A DNA stretch of 64,000 nt, taken from contig NZ_LDJG01000017.1 in NCBI RefSeq assembly GCF_001431425.1, positions 62,001 to 126,000 on the forward strand, given 5' to 3'. The position numbers and the translations under genes are program-made. This stretch comes from Stenotrophomonas nitritireducens (GTDB lineage Bacteria; Pseudomonadota; Gammaproteobacteria; Xanthomonadales; Xanthomonadaceae). The notes under the pieces were generated by a model that had not been told where the DNA came from, made no database searches, and saw only the letters and a list, made by a program, of their open reading frames with translations. Positions 17,557 through 26,820 of this stretch are shown here, in pieces (within the stretch, counting starts at the first letter, position 1; every line of letters starts with the position of its first letter).

Positions 17557-17673
17557 CACAGCCATGAACGCTAGATGGCCGTGCCGCTGGCGCGCGAAAG
17601 ACGATCACAGACGCCAGCCTTCCCAATCTCGCCGTCGCGCTTACCTGCGTGCCGGCTCTCAAGGACTTTCCAC

Positions 17674-20103
17674 ATGAACCACGAGCTTCCCTGGGTCGCC
17701 GAGCGCGTCCGCGTGTTCCGCGAGTCTGATCCCGAGTTCGCCCGCTGGGCGCGCGGCCACGGCCCCATCACCCACAACGATCTCACGCAACTGCGAGTCC
17801 ACGATCTCGCACAGGTGCTGGTTGCCGAAGGCAAGGCGAGCGACACAACCGCGGTGTATCGCACGCTCTGGTCGGCGGACCGCCTGGCCGTGGCAGGCAT
17901 GTGGTTGACGGTTCACATGACCTATGCCGACCGGGTCTATCCCGATGGCCGGGAGATGAGAGCCGAGGATTTCAAGGAGACGCCGGAGGGGCATACCGGT
18001 GGGGCGCTGAACATCGTGCCGGCCTATGTCGGCTACCTGGCCGCGAACGCGCTCAGTGGGTTGACGCGTGGCTGGTTGATGGGCCAGGGCCATTGCGTCG
18101 CGGGCATCGATGCCTGCAACCTTCTGGTGGGCAACATGACGCCGCGCCACGCCGAGAGATACGACCGCAGCGAAAGCGGCCTCACGCGCTTTGCCCGGGA
18201 TTTCTATAGCTACGCGATCGACGCACAGGGGCGTCCCGCCTCGCCGCTGGGCAGCCACGTCGGCCCGAATACGGCAGGCGGTCTGTCCGAGGGCGGCTAT
18301 CTCGGCTTTGCCGAACTGCAGTACGTGCACATGCCCTTGCCCGGCGAGCGGCTGGTGGTGTTCCTCAGCGACGGCGCTTTCGAGGAGCAGCGTGGCAGTG
18401 ACTGGGCGCCGCGCTGGTGGCGGGCAGAAGACAGCGGCTTCGTGGCACCGTTCATGATCCTCAACGGTCGCCGCATCGAACAGCGCAGCACCATGCAGCA
18501 GCAGGGGGGCCGAGAATGGTTCCACCAGCATCTGCGGCTGAACGGCTTCGACCCGATGGAGATCGACGGCACCGACCCCGCCGCGTTCGCCTGGGCCGTT
18601 CACGCGATGGAGGAGCGGTTGTCGGCCTGCGCGGCTGGAGTTTCGCAGGGCACCGTTCAGTACCCGGTACCCCTCCACTACACCATCGCCGAAGCGCCCA
18701 AGGGATTCGGCTTCCCCGGTGCTGGAACCAATGCCGCGCACAACCTGCCGCTGGAGGGGAACCCCCGGGTCGACCAGATAGCGCTTCAGCAGTTCAACGA
18801 GGGTGCTCGCGCTCTCTTCGTGCCGTCGCACGAACTCGACGAAGCGGTCGCACTACTGCGCCGGCACGAAGTGCAGCATCGTCCCCTGGAGCGGGACCAT
18901 GCCCTGGCGCACCGCCAGGTGGCGGCCCCCAGACTTCCGGTTCCGCAGTGGCATGTTGCGGGCCAGGGCGAGGTCTCGCCAATGGCGGCACTCGACGGAG
19001 CCTTCGCGGCCCTCGTCCAAGCCAACCCACAGCTGCGTCCGCGGGTAGGCAATCCGGACGAGCTGCGCAGCAACCGCATGGGCCAGACATTGGACCTGCT
19101 CAAACACCGCGTCTTCACGCCCGAACCGGGCCTGGCGGAGGCCGTCGATGGCGCCGTGATCACGGCGCTCAACGAAGAAGCGGTGGTCAGCGCGGCGCTG
19201 GGCAACAAGGGCGGCATCAACTTGGTCGTCTCTTACGAGGCATTTGCCGTCAAGATGCTGGGCGCGCTGCGCCAGGAAATCCTGTTCGCGCGACATCAGG
19301 CGCAGGCAGGCACACCACCCGGATGGCTGTCGGTGGTCACGGTTGCGACGTCCCACACCTGGGAGAACGGCAAGAACGAGCAGTCGCACCAGGATCCGAC
19401 GCTGGCCGAAGCGCTGTTGGGCGAAATGTCCGACACCTCGCGCGTGTTGTTCCCGGTCGATGCCAACAGTGCCGTTGCGGCGCTGCGCGCGGCCTACGCC
19501 TCGCATGGCCAGTTCTGGACGCTGGTCGTTCCCAAGCGGGCCGTCGCCAGCCAGTTGAGTGCCGAGCAGGCCGAACGCTTGGTCGATCAGGGTGGTTGGG
19601 TGGTGAAGCCCTGCGACGCCCCCGACGTGTTGCTGGTTGCCATCGGCGCATACCAGCTACAGCAGGCCCTGCTTGCGGCGCGGCGCCTCGAAGCCGCTGG
19701 ACATCGGACCGCAGTGACCTGCGTCATCGAGCCGGGCCGCTTCAGAGCACCCCGCGACGAACGCGAGCAGGACTTTGTGGCCGGCGACCAGGCCTTGCGC
19801 GCCCTGTTCCCGGAGACTGCCGCCGTGCGCGTCATCGTCTCGCACATGCGACCCGAGCCGACGCTGGGCCTGATGCGTCGGATCGATACAGGGGCGCGGC
19901 AGACCCGTGCCTTGGGCTACCAGGCGCGCGGCGGGACACTCGATGTGGCCGGCATGCTGTTCGCGAACCGTTGCACGTGGGCGCACGTCGCGGCGGAGGC
20001 GGCTCAAGGGCTCGGTGTCGATCCGCAGAGCTTGCTGAGCGCCGAGGAGTGGGCGGCCGTGCAGGGGCGTGGCGACCCGCGCGTCATCACGGTCTCGGCT
20101 TAA
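17674..20103 (+). CDS. Divergent phosphoketolase-family (XFP-like) ThDP enzyme
   Basis: 809 residues, the usual phosphoketolase length. True phosphoketolases split xylulose-5-P or fructose-6-P into acetyl-phosphate and an aldose phosphate. The overall family layout is present: TPEGHTGGALNIVPAYVGYL, GSHVGPNTAGGLSEGGYLGFA, then HYTIAEAPKGFGFPGAGTNAAHNLPL and the C-terminal TWENGKNEQSHQDP. Two key blocks differ: GPGHGGP is replaced by GQGHCVAG, and the ThDP motif GDG-x-N reads SDGAFEEQ...LNGRRI. Relatives of this subgroup are sometimes annotated as xylulose-5-phosphate 3-epimerase, so substrate and reaction are open. ATG 17674 is chosen because of AAGGA eight bases upstream. Confidence 0.8.
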   Translation: MNHELPWVAERVRVFRESDPEFARWARGHGPITHNDLTQLRVHDLAQVLVAEGKASDTTAVYRTLWSADRLAVAGMWLTVHMTYADRVYPDGREMRAEDFKETPEGHTGGALNIVPAYVGYLAANALSGLTRGWLMGQGHCVAGIDACNLLVGNMTPRHAERYDRSESGLTRFARDFYSYAIDAQGRPASPLGSHVGPNTAGGLSEGGYLGFAELQYVHMPLPGERLVVFLSDGAFEEQRGSDWAPRWWRAEDSGFVAPFMILNGRRIEQRSTMQQQGGREWFHQHLRLNGFDPMEIDGTDPAAFAWAVHAMEERLSACAAGVSQGTVQYPVPLHYTIAEAPKGFGFPGAGTNAAHNLPLEGNPRVDQIALQQFNEGARALFVPSHELDEAVALLRRHEVQHRPLERDHALAHRQVAAPRLPVPQWHVAGQGEVSPMAALDGAFAALVQANPQLRPRVGNPDELRSNRMGQTLDLLKHRVFTPEPGLAEAVDGAVITALNEEAVVSAALGNKGGINLVVSYEAFAVKMLGALRQEILFARHQAQAGTPPGWLSVVTVATSHTWENGKNEQSHQDPTLAEALLGEMSDTSRVLFPVDANSAVAALRAAYASHGQFWTLVVPKRAVASQLSAEQAERLVDQGGWVVKPCDAPDVLLVAIGAYQLQQALLAARRLEAAGHRTAVTCVIEPGRFRAPRDEREQDFVAGDQALRALFPETAAVRVIVSHMRPEPTLGLMRRIDTGARQTRALGYQARGGTLDVAGMLFANRCTWAHVAAEAAQGLGVDPQSLLSAEEWAAVQGRGDPRVITVSA

Positions 20104-20280
20104 CCCCCTTCCAGCACGACCCACGACCGGACGCTGATTGCGCCGACGCACTCTGCTTCTTCATGTGCGTTGCCAGGTCGCACTGGGTTCGGATGTCTGA
20201 CGAATGGCTGTGGGACCGATGGCCACGTCGCGCCTGAATGTCGTCCTCCCGTGCCAAGTAGCACTTCCTTGTCCGGGCGT

Positions 20281-20883
20281 TCAGCGCGAGGCGTCAACCA
20301 TTTTCCCGCGCTGGAGAGGGGATTTGCCAGGCGAAAGCATCCGCGCAATCGCCAACTGAATCGCCCGTCTGCGCGCCTCGTGCTCCTGCGAATCCCTCGC
20401 CGCCGGTGCCATGCACCACGTTTGCACGATCGTCGCTACCAGTCGCACGATCTCATCAGGCGTGAAATCCGCTGTGATGCGTCCTTCCGCCTGGGCAGCG
20501 GTGATGGCCGCATGTTTGGCTTCCAGTACGCTGTGACCGGCGGGGAGCAGGAGCACTTCTTGGCCTCGCTCCAGGTGGAACCAGGTCATGAGCCGCCATA
20601 GGTGCGGCCGCTCGGTGAGCAAATCGTAGGTGCGCCCCGCATAGCCGGGAAGATCGTCCGCATCGAAGCGCTCGTCCTGCGCCGCGGCGAGGATTTCCCG
20701 GCTGAGCACGGCGTCGAAGAGAGCCTCCTTGTCCCCGAAATGGACATAAAGCATCGGCTTGCTGATGCCTGCTGCCGCCGCGATCCGGTCAATTCGTGCC
20801 CCCGCCAGCCCGTTCTCGGCAAATTCCCCCAGCGCAGCGTCCAGCAGCATTTGCTGGGTCTCGGCGGGACGTCTCTTGGCCAT
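20281..20883 (-). CDS. TetR/AcrR-family repressor
   Basis: A 200-residue TetR regulator. The N-terminal HTH is clear (LLDAALGEFAENGLAGARIDRIAAAAGISKPMLYVHFGDKEALF); the C-terminal two thirds form the ligand domain with no recognisable specificity. It is divergent from the SDR gene at 20989, and a 22-bp near-palindrome lies between them, so it very likely represses that gene and itself. Confidence 0.88.
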   Translation of the reverse strand: MAKRRPAETQQMLLDAALGEFAENGLAGARIDRIAAAAGISKPMLYVHFGDKEALFDAVLSREILAAAQDERFDADDLPGYAGRTYDLLTERPHLWRLMTWFHLERGQEVLLLPAGHSVLEAKHAAITAAQAEGRITADFTPDEIVRLVATIVQTWCMAPAARDSQEHEARRRAIQLAIARMLSPGKSPLQRGKMVDASR

Positions 20884-20947
20884 GGGCCGTTACTCCTCAA
20901 CAACATTTCATCCGAGCGCCCATCATCGCTTGACACGGGCGCCATTA

Positions 20948-20969
20948 ACTTACAAACTAGTTGGTAAGT
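20948..20969. promoter_or_regulatory. TetR operator palindrome
   Basis: A 22-bp inverted repeat with arms ACTTACAAACT and AGTTGGTAAGT (one mismatched pair), centred between the tetR-like and SDR genes, 20 bp before the SDR start. A TTGACA at 20930-20935 upstream could be the SDR -35. The symmetry fits a TetR dimer. Confidence 0.8.
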
Positions 20970-20988
20970 AAACCACAGGAGTGCATTT

Positions 20989-21819
20989 ATGTCCAGACAT
21001 TGGTTCCTCACCGGCGCATCCAGCGGCATCGGTCGCCATCTTGCTGAAATCATCCTGGCTTCGGGGGATGACCTCACGGCCACCGTCAGGCGTCCCGAGA
21101 CGCTCGACGACCTGGCAGCACGCTACGGTGACCAGCTCGTTGTCGAACGGCTCGACGTGACCGTGAAGGGGGACATCGCACCCGTGGTCCAGCGCGCCGA
21201 GGCCCGCCGCCCGGTCGATGTCCTGGTCAACAACGCCGGCGGCGGCATCATCGGCGCCACCGAAGAGTTTTCCGACGCGGACATCGAAGGGCAGATCAGC
21301 CTCAACCTGCTGGCGCCGGTGCACGTCACGCGGGCCTTCATTCCCGCCATGCGCACACGGCGAGCCGGTCGGATCATCCAAATCTCCAGCGCCAGTGGCC
21401 AAGGCTCCCTGCCGACCAGCAGTCTTTACCACGCCGCGAAATGGGGTCTGGAAGGCTTCAGCGAATGCCTTCGCCAGGAACTGGAGGGGTTTGGGGTCTT
21501 CGTCACACTCATTGAACCGGGCGGCGCTCGCACGAGCTTCAGCCGCAATTTGCAGTACGCGCCGGCGAACCCCGCCTATCAGGACACGCCCGCTGGACAG
21601 ATTCGCGCGATGTTCGAGAACGCGGGTGACGAGTTGTACACGCTCGATCCGCAGAAGATCGCGCACCGGATCTTCGACACGGCCACGAGCGAGAAGCCAC
21701 CGCTTCGGGTGGCGCTGGGCGGTGACGCCTTCGGCGTCATCCAGGCGGCGCTCAAGGGCAGGCTGTCTGCCCTTGAAGCGCAGGAGAGTCTGGCGCGATC
21801 GGTGGCCTTCGATAGCTGA
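20989..21819 (+). CDS. Short-chain dehydrogenase/reductase (SDR)
   Basis: 276 residues of the classical SDR family. It has the dinucleotide loop FLTGASSGIGRHLAE, the NNAG motif (VNNAGGGIIG), the catalytic Ser (ISSASGQGS) and YHAAK (Tyr and Lys). The substrate cannot be inferred. It is regulated by the divergent TetR through the palindrome at 20948, and ends 8 bp from the stop of the convergent DUF4010 gene. Confidence 0.92.
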   Translation: MSRHWFLTGASSGIGRHLAEIILASGDDLTATVRRPETLDDLAARYGDQLVVERLDVTVKGDIAPVVQRAEARRPVDVLVNNAGGGIIGATEEFSDADIEGQISLNLLAPVHVTRAFIPAMRTRRAGRIIQISSASGQGSLPTSSLYHAAKWGLEGFSECLRQELEGFGVFVTLIEPGGARTSFSRNLQYAPANPAYQDTPAGQIRAMFENAGDELYTLDPQKIAHRIFDTATSEKPPLRVALGGDAFGVIQAALKGRLSALEAQESLARSVAFDS

Positions 21820-21827
21820 TCGCTGTT

Positions 21828-23090
21828 TCAGGTCAAGCCCAGGGCGACGGCAAAGCCAGCAGCAGCCATGGCCGCGTACGACGGGAGCACTCTCCATGCG
21901 AGCGCCCTACCGCCCAGCGACATCAACAGGACAAGTTTGGTGACCTGATTGACGGATGCGGCGATGAACAAGGCCAGGGTGGCCGAAGCGGCGGTGACGG
22001 CGCCCTCGGTCACCAGGCGGCCAATCGAGAGCGTGATCGCATCGACGTCCACCAGACCCGAGGCAGCGGCGGTCAGCATGACGCCAGCATCCCCGAAGCG
22101 ATCGGCAAGAAAGCGGCCTGCCAGCATCACCGCGGCCAGGAAGGCTGCGAACTGGAGCGCGGAGCGCAGCTGCAATGGGTTGCCAAGCTGAAGTTCGGGC
22201 AAGTCGTCGGCGGGCGACCGCGCCGCCAGGAACGTCCCCAGAACACCGCCAGCCACGGCCATGGCCACGAAGATGACCACCGGGTCCCAGCCGATGCCGG
22301 GGGCTGCGATGGCGACGAGAGCCGCCATGCGCGCAAACATGGCTGCGCAGGCGAGCGCCGCCCCCGCCGCTGCCAGTGGATGCCAGCCTGGCGTCTGCCC
22401 GGCCCAGCGCGCCAACGTGGCCGTGGTGGCGGTGCTCGACACGATCCCGCCGAGCAGCGCTGTGAATACCAGCCCTCGTTTCCTGCCGAGCGAGCGCATC
22501 AGGACGAACCCAGCGAACGACAGCACTGCCAGCAGGACAACGGCCCACCAAAGGCGATAGGGATTCAACGCCTCATAGGGGCCAAAGCCACGATCAGGGA
22601 GTACGGGCAGTACGACCACGCTGATCAACAGCAACTGCGTGCCGCTGCTGATCTCCGCCTCGGACAGCTTGCCGACGCCGGCGTGCAAGAGCTGCTTGAA
22701 ACGCAGCAGCGCCAGCACGACCACGGCGGCGACCGCCGAAACGCGCCAAGCGCCACTGGTCGCCAGCGCCCCGATGGCGAAAGTCGCAAGGGCGGCGACG
22801 GACGTGGTCAGTCCCATCACGGCATGCATATGCGCCGTCACCAGGTAGCCCACCACCAGATACACCCCGACGAGTACGAGCAGAGCGATGAGCATGCCGG
22901 CTCCCCAGCGCTGGGCCAGCAGCCCGCCAAGGCCGCCGAGCAGGCCGATCAGCGCAAAGGTGCGAACGCCCGCGACGCGATGTCCCTCGGGCCGCTCGCG
23001 TTGCTGCCATCCCCGTTCCAGGCCGATCAGAAGTCCCGAAGCGAGTGCCAGCCCGAGCCCGACCAGCGCGGGATCATCGAATTCACTCAT
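21828..23090 (-). CDS. MgtC/SapB plus DUF4010 membrane protein
   Basis: 420 residues, about 11-12 hydrophobic helices. The N-terminal third matches MgtC/SapB (LGLALASGLLIGLERGWQQR...RTFALIGLLGGLGG) and the rest DUF4010, which typically follows it. The transport function of this family is not established; ion or metal homeostasis is likely. It is the last gene of the long leftward run, and its start overlaps the GAPDH stop by four bases. Confidence 0.85.
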   Translation of the reverse strand: MSEFDDPALVGLGLALASGLLIGLERGWQQRERPEGHRVAGVRTFALIGLLGGLGGLLAQRWGAGMLIALLVLVGVYLVVGYLVTAHMHAVMGLTTSVAALATFAIGALATSGAWRVSAVAAVVVLALLRFKQLLHAGVGKLSEAEISSGTQLLLISVVVLPVLPDRGFGPYEALNPYRLWWAVVLLAVLSFAGFVLMRSLGRKRGLVFTALLGGIVSSTATTATLARWAGQTPGWHPLAAAGAALACAAMFARMAALVAIAAPGIGWDPVVIFVAMAVAGGVLGTFLAARSPADDLPELQLGNPLQLRSALQFAAFLAAVMLAGRFLADRFGDAGVMLTAAASGLVDVDAITLSIGRLVTEGAVTAASATLALFIAASVNQVTKLVLLMSLGGRALAWRVLPSYAAMAAAGFAVALGLT

Positions 23091-24142
23091 CGTCGAACCT
23101 GGACGCGGTCACGGATGAAATCACGCTGCAGTCCCAGCGAAGCATCGGTGCGCGCCATCGACACCTGGGGATCGGTCTCGATGCCGCTCAAGGCGCGAAT
23201 GGCATCGATGGTCTCGGGGATTACGATCGCCTGGTTGAAGACCTGGTAGGTGTAGTACGCCTGATCGCCATCGACCGAAAGCACGTCCTCCCACAACGCG
23301 ACCTCCCACAGGTCGCCGCGCGGGCGGCCGAGATCGGCCATCAGTTCCACCGTGCTGTTGAGGGCCACGAGACCATCCGAGGATCGCACGAACGCGATCC
23401 GTGGCGCAGCGCGAAAGGCCGCCAGCACCTCGTCGCGCGTGGCCGGCCTCGTCAGTTCGACCCACCAGGTGTGCAGGTGGCTGCTGTTGTGCGGCGCCTT
23501 GACCGCGATCGTGACGACGTCCAGGTCCGGGATCACAGTGCGCGCGTCCGGTCCCTGATGGCTGGGGATCGTCTTCTCCGGCACGAGCGTGTTGATGATG
23601 CCCTCCGCATGCGCCTCCCACGGGTCGGAAGCCCGGCGGATCAGCGTCCCGCGGGCTCGCTTGAGCAGGCCCGCTGTCCGAAGCGCCCCCAGGGTGCGCA
23701 CGATCGACGTCGTGTTGCAGGACACCACCCGGGTGGAGGTGCGGCCGATCGCGGTTGCGTAGTTCTCCTGTGCGACGAACGAATGACCGGTCAACGCGTG
23801 GGACTCGCCGCCATGGAAGATGGACTTCACACCGGCAGCGTCGTACGCCCTCTTGTTGACCGCGGCGACTTTCTTGGGTGTGCAATCGACCACGACGTCC
23901 GCGTTGGCGAGCAGGTCGGCCAGATCGCCCGCGACAGGAAGCCCCGCAGCACGCATCGATTGTGCGGCTTCAGCGGTCGCCGCGTAAATCGGGAAAGCGC
24001 GCTGCGCGGCCACCTGCAGGCGATAGTCGTGCACCACATCCGCGACGCCGGCTAGCGCCATGTCCTCCTGGAGTGCGACCGCATCCGCCACCCGCTTGCC
24101 GATCACACCGTATCCGTTCACCGCCACTCTGACCTTGTTCAT
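23087..24142 (-). CDS. Type II (archaeal-type) glyceraldehyde-3-phosphate dehydrogenase
   Basis: 351 residues. It resembles archaeal type II GAPDH, not the bacterial GapA: Rossmann loop NGYGVIGKRVADAV at residues 9-22, DCTPKK at 86-91, FHGGESH, and catalytic Cys142 in VVSCNTTSIVRT. The family oxidises glyceraldehyde-3-phosphate, commonly with NAD(P), in Archaea and a minority of Bacteria. In this operon it could handle the glyceraldehyde-3-P made by a phosphoketolase (inference). It sits between the UbiB-like kinase and the DUF4010 gene, overlapping the latter by four bases. Confidence 0.88.
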   Translation of the reverse strand: MNKVRVAVNGYGVIGKRVADAVALQEDMALAGVADVVHDYRLQVAAQRAFPIYAATAEAAQSMRAAGLPVAGDLADLLANADVVVDCTPKKVAAVNKRAYDAAGVKSIFHGGESHALTGHSFVAQENYATAIGRTSTRVVSCNTTSIVRTLGALRTAGLLKRARGTLIRRASDPWEAHAEGIINTLVPEKTIPSHQGPDARTVIPDLDVVTIAVKAPHNSSHLHTWWVELTRPATRDEVLAAFRAAPRIAFVRSSDGLVALNSTVELMADLGRPRGDLWEVALWEDVLSVDGDQAYYTYQVFNQAIVIPETIDAIRALSGIETDPQVSMARTDASLGLQRDFIRDRVQVRR

Positions 24143-24169
24143 GCCTGACTCCTTGCTTGATGAGGCGCC

Positions 24170-25792
24170 TCAGCCGCGGCTGCGCGCGATGGAAAACGTG
24201 AACCGGATCGCCAGCGCATAGCCCAGCAGCGCGAGTACCGGCATGTCGCCCCAGCGCGGGCCCACGCCGTGCTGCATCAACAAGCTCGATGCGATGTACA
24301 GGCCGAGCGTCACGAGCGCCAGCGCGACGCGACGGCCGAGGCGGTCGATCCCGCTCAGCATCCTGGCATCCGGCTTGATCGACAGTTGCAGCAGGTCACC
24401 CTGCCGCAAGACGCTGTGCAGACGCCGCGCCATCAGGGAGGGCAGGGCGTGGGCCGCGTTCCCCAGTTCATATGGCAGACGCTGCGATGCCGCAGACTTG
24501 GGCTCGTCGAAGACGCCCGTGGTCGTGTGGCGAGAGATGGCTTCGATGATGGAAAACTCGGGTGCCAGCAGGCGCACCGTCCCTTCGAGCAACAACAGGG
24601 TACGCGTGAGCACGAGGAGGTCCCTGGGCAGCCGGACTTCCTGGGTCCGGCCCGCCGCCACGAGCTGCGCGAGAGCACCTGAGAGCGACCAGTCCTTCAG
24701 CGGCCTCTGTGCGCAGTCTGCGACCAGGGCACGCACGACAGGCACGAACACGGCCCGATCGGTGCCGTCGCCGAGCAGGCCCAGGTCGAGCCAGGCATCG
24801 ACCACCCATTCGGCATCCTGCTCGACGAAGGCCAGGGCGAACGCCACCAGCGCCCGCCGCATGTTGCCGTCGACCCGGCCCACGATGCCGAAGTCGTGCA
24901 GGCATATGCGGCCATCGTCCATCACGAAGACGTTGCCGGGATGGGGGTCGCCGTGGAAGAAGCCATCGCGGAAGATCTGGGCGACGTAGCTGTCCACGAG
25001 TTTGCCCGCGGCCGCCACCGCGGTGGACGAAGGCAGACCGTGCAGGTGAGCTCCGTGGCTGAACTGCTGGACCATGACGGTCGGCGTGCACAGGCCGTCC
25101 ACCACGTCGGGGATCACGATGTCGGCAGAGCCGCGCCAGGCGTCGGCGAAACGTCGCACGGAAGCTGCCTCGCGCGACAAATCCATCTCGTAGCGGAAGT
25201 TGGCCGCAACCTCGTCCACGATGGCTGCCAGCCCCCAGCGACGCAGCGAGGGCACGAGCCCCTGCATGACCAGGACGATGCGGCGCAGGATGCGCATGTC
25301 GGTCTCGGCCTGCTCGGCCGCGCCAGGGCGGCGGATCTTCACCACCACTTCCGTCCCGTCCGGCAGGGCTGCACGATGAATCTGGGCGATCGAGGCCGCG
25401 GCGAGCGCGTGCATGTCGAAGCGTGCGAAGAGCTGCTGCCATGGGCGGCCGAGCGCCGCCTCGACCTCCTGGACCGCCTGCTCGGGAGGAAACGGCGCCA
25501 CATTGGCCTGCAGGCTGGCCAGAGCCTCTTGCGCATCGGGCGCCAGAATGTCGGCCCGCAGGCTGAGATGCTGGCCCAGCTTCACGAAGGTCGTGCCCAA
25601 TCGCTGCAGCACTTCGGCGAAGCGGTCGGCCGCCCGGTGGGTATCGCAGCGCATCAGGCCCCGGTGCCAGGCCACCCAGAGCAGGAACCCGCTCAGGGCC
25701 ATAGCGATCTGCGTGGCCCGGCGCAGCGCCGAGCGTTGCGTTGGGCGGCCCGCAAGACGCACGGTGGAAACGGGGCGGTTCGGTCGCGTCAT
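24170..25792 (-). CDS. UbiB/ABC1-family atypical kinase
   Basis: 540 residues. The ABC1 signature is present: LRRLGTTFVKLGQ-like block (QRLGTTFVKLGQHLSLRAD), an Ala-rich loop region (AASIAQIHRAALPDGTEVVVKIRRP), the catalytic FFHGDPHPGNVFVMDDGRICLHDFG, and two C-terminal transmembrane helices. Members support ubiquinone synthesis or lipid/isoprenoid handling at the membrane. A UbiB-like gene outside a ubi operon suggests a specialised copy. It overlaps the dehydrogenase gene upstream by four bases. Confidence 0.9.
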   Translation of the reverse strand: MTRPNRPVSTVRLAGRPTQRSALRRATQIAMALSGFLLWVAWHRGLMRCDTHRAADRFAEVLQRLGTTFVKLGQHLSLRADILAPDAQEALASLQANVAPFPPEQAVQEVEAALGRPWQQLFARFDMHALAAASIAQIHRAALPDGTEVVVKIRRPGAAEQAETDMRILRRIVLVMQGLVPSLRRWGLAAIVDEVAANFRYEMDLSREAASVRRFADAWRGSADIVIPDVVDGLCTPTVMVQQFSHGAHLHGLPSSTAVAAAGKLVDSYVAQIFRDGFFHGDPHPGNVFVMDDGRICLHDFGIVGRVDGNMRRALVAFALAFVEQDAEWVVDAWLDLGLLGDGTDRAVFVPVVRALVADCAQRPLKDWSLSGALAQLVAAGRTQEVRLPRDLLVLTRTLLLLEGTVRLLAPEFSIIEAISRHTTTGVFDEPKSAASQRLPYELGNAAHALPSLMARRLHSVLRQGDLLQLSIKPDARMLSGIDRLGRRVALALVTLGLYIASSLLMQHGVGPRWGDMPVLALLGYALAIRFTFSIARSRG

Positions 25793-26820
25793 GGCTCATC
25801 CAACCTGTTGCGCAGGCGGCCCGCATGCCAGGCTGCGATGTTCGAGATGGTCTCGTCGAGGATGCGCGCGATCGCCTCCGACGTATTGAACCCGACATGC
25901 GGTGTCACGAGCACACGCGGATGCGTCAGCAGTGGGCTGGATGCCGACCAGCCGGTATCGCAACCCAGTCCGCCGCAGCCCGTGGGCACTTCGGGAGACA
26001 GATCCCCTTCCTGTTCCAGCACGTCCAGTCCTGCTGCGGCGACGGTACCTGCCTCCAGTGCGTGCAGCAGGGCGGCCTCGTCGATGAGCGCACCCCGTGC
26101 CGTGTTGATCAGTACCATGCCCGGTTTCATGCGCGCGAAGGCCTGGCCATCGAGAAGGTGGTGCGTGGCCTGCGTGGCCGGAACATGAAGGCTCAGAACA
26201 TCGCTGCTTTGCAGGATCTGCTCCCACGTCACCACGCGGACGCCGGCGATGGGTGCTGCCGTGATGTCGAGCGATGGGGCGAGGGCCGGGTCGTACGCGA
26301 GAACTTCCATGCCGAAGCCCAGGGCGATACGGGCCACGTGGCGCCCGATCCGGCCCAGCCCGACGATGCCCAGCGTCTTTCCTTCCAGCTCGAAGCCGGT
26401 GAGGCCGCGGTAAGCGAAAGAACCTTGGCGCGCCCGCTCGTGGGCTTGTGTCAGATGGCGAGCCACGCCCAGCAGCAGCGCGAAGGCATGTTCGGCGACG
26501 CTGGCGGACCCATAGTCCGGCACGTTGCACACGGCAATGCCGCGTCGGCGGCAAGCCTGCAGGTCGATGTGATCGAAGCCCGCGGAGCGCGTTGCCACGA
26601 GCCGCACGCGCGGCAGCAACCGGAGCACCGATTCGTCAACGCGCGTGCGCACGAAGACGCACAGCACCTCGGTGTCTTCATCGCCGACATCGGATACCAC
26701 CAGGCGTTCGTTCTGGACGAAGTGCGCGTGCCAGTGGGTCGGAAGCCGTTGCTGCAGCGCGGCCTGGTCCGCCGGTGCGATGTCGGAGAACAGAACGGAC
26801 AGACGGTTTTGTGCGGTCAT
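25789..26820 (-). CDS. D-2-hydroxyacid (D-lactate-type) dehydrogenase
   Basis: 343 residues, NAD-dependent. Blocks: VATRSAGFDHIDLQACRRRGIAVCNVP, VAEHAFALLL, the NAD-binding TLGIVGLGRIGRHVARIA, catalytic Arg in INTARGALIDE, a Glu in LDVLEQEGDL and the catalytic His in VLVTPHVGFNT. It most resembles fermentative D-lactate dehydrogenases that reduce pyruvate, which would recycle NADH when oxygen is scarce (inference). I start at 26820 because the long upstream extension overlaps two other genes. Its ATG overlaps the stop of the 84-residue gene upstream (ATGA). Confidence 0.9.
   Translation of the reverse strand: MTAQNRLSVLFSDIAPADQAALQQRLPTHWHAHFVQNERLVVSDVGDEDTEVLCVFVRTRVDESVLRLLPRVRLVATRSAGFDHIDLQACRRRGIAVCNVPDYGSASVAEHAFALLLGVARHLTQAHERARQGSFAYRGLTGFELEGKTLGIVGLGRIGRHVARIALGFGMEVLAYDPALAPSLDITAAPIAGVRVVTWEQILQSSDVLSLHVPATQATHHLLDGQAFARMKPGMVLINTARGALIDEAALLHALEAGTVAAAGLDVLEQEGDLSPEVPTGCGGLGCDTGWSASSPLLTHPRVLVTPHVGFNTSEAIARILDETISNIAAWHAGRLRNRLDEP

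Noticed and set aside
18417..20237. Second plus-strand frame (606 codons) inside the phosphoketolase-like gene
   Set aside because: A +1 shadow rich in Arg, Gly and Pro; the other frame has the family motifs.
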